Shown in pieces: positions 63,181-64,000 of a DNA stretch of 64,000 nucleotides. The notes below the pieces were generated by a model. That model did not search any database. It was not told where the DNA came from and saw only the letters and a program-made list of their open reading frames with translations. The stretch is from NCBI RefSeq assembly GCF_000499845.2, contig NC_023758.2, positions 41,275,524 through 41,339,523 of the forward strand, given 5' to 3'. This DNA is from Phaseolus vulgaris. Its lineage: Eukaryota > Streptophyta > Magnoliopsida > Fabales > Fabaceae. The position numbers were made by a program, and so were the translations under genes. How positions within the stretch are numbered: position 1 is the first letter of the stretch; every line of letters starts with the position of its first letter.

Positions 63181-64000
63181 GATGCATATTTGTTTAGCAT
63201 GACACACTATAACATGATTCATTGTAAATACATTTATTTGTGTTGATAATCGATTATAAAAAAGGTCTTCATAAGAAAAAGACAACCTTTAGAGGGAACC
63301 TGATTACTCCGCACTTCCTTTTACAACCTATGCAATCTTTAAATTCTGGATTTTATACAGAATATCTTTTTTTTCTGCCTTCCACACCCACTTATTTCCA
63401 CATTCTCTTTTCCATGTAACTTTTCATCCCAAAAATTACTCCTCCAACTCCCATATTAGTCACTTTATCATTTTTCTAACTAGGTATATAATATTCTACT
63501 TTATATTCTTAATAAATTTCTTTTTAATAATTTTAACATTTTGAAGAAGAACGGATAAAATAAAATCAACTTATATTTCCAACTACTTAGTAAGTTTCTA
63601 TATCACCAATTTTGATGTATCTTTGTTCCTTGGGTTAGCTACAATAGACATACGGAATCTAAGTATAGAGCAATTAAGTATATCAACATAAGCTACCAAC
63701 ATGTTCCCTTTCGGTCCAATTAATTCTGCTCTGTCTTTTAGTTTTTGTTAAATTTTTTATTTTGAAATAATTTAATAAATATCATAAGTGCTCATTAACA
63801 CTACATTCATGAAATTGATGAATAAATAAAAGATAAATAAGTTATAGGTAGTATTGGCCCACAAGGACAGAAAGTTCTAACCACCCCACCCTAAACTTAA
63901 AAGGCTGTTGCACACGGGCCACGCCCACCACTGTAATCATGGCTACTTATTTTTTAATTGGTAAAGTAATTTCAATCTTTTCGTGGAATCATGATCACAT
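63181..64000. other. Intergenic to window end
   Basis: AT-rich. The last 150 bp (CACACGGGCCACGCCCACCA) are less AT-rich and could be the promoter of a gene beyond the window. No feature can be fixed. Confidence 0.4.

Overview
The window is plant nuclear DNA, very AT-rich, with spliced genes separated by long transposon-rich intergenic stretches. The gene content (MIR399, WRKY, a plastid SDR/CIA30 protein) and the repeat families point to a legume, probably of the soybean/Phaseolus/Vigna group. That placement rests on recognition, not on a search.

The left third (2.4-18.8 kb) is a MIR399 cluster. One hairpin lies on the plus strand (2.57 kb) and three on the minus strand (10.4, 13.9 and 18.5 kb). 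A decayed fifth copy sits at 12.0 kb. Every copy, including the relic, keeps an upstream P1BS element (GNATATNC, the PHR-type phosphate-starvation site). In the four intact copies this lies 13-22 bp from an ATAAATA TATA box that starts a very short leader before the hairpin. miR399 is known to repress PHO2/UBC24 under phosphate starvation, so the cluster looks like a locally amplified phosphate-starvation regulatory unit. Between the hairpins are CACTA-like MITEs (TIR CACTACAAGAAAA), 5'-truncated L1-type LINEs (two of them nested in MITEs), a larger TIR element with ACATCGGTTA repeats, and an LTR-like fragment.

The protein-coding genes are: a short bHLH-like protein without a basic region but with an ACT-like C-terminus (27.0-27.9 kb, +, three exons); a group IIe WRKY factor of the WRKY65/69 type (35.7-37.0 kb, +, three exons); a 93-residue plant-specific protein of unknown function with a tiny last exon (46.3-46.7 kb, +); and a 16-exon, 600-residue plastid-type NmrA/SDR protein with an inserted CIA30 domain (49.0-55.4 kb, -), related to At4g18810 and HCF173. 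Divergent from the last is a frameshifted pseudogene that keeps its introns (56.3-58.5 kb, +). A decayed plant-mobile-domain (transposase-associated) gene lies at 43.3-44.2 kb.

The rest (19-26.9, 29-35, 37-42 and 58.5-64 kb) is AT-rich intergenic DNA with MITE remnants, simple repeats and no gene I can support. Apart from the MIR399 cluster the genes do not form an obvious pathway. No tRNA, rRNA, CRISPR or viral gene was seen.
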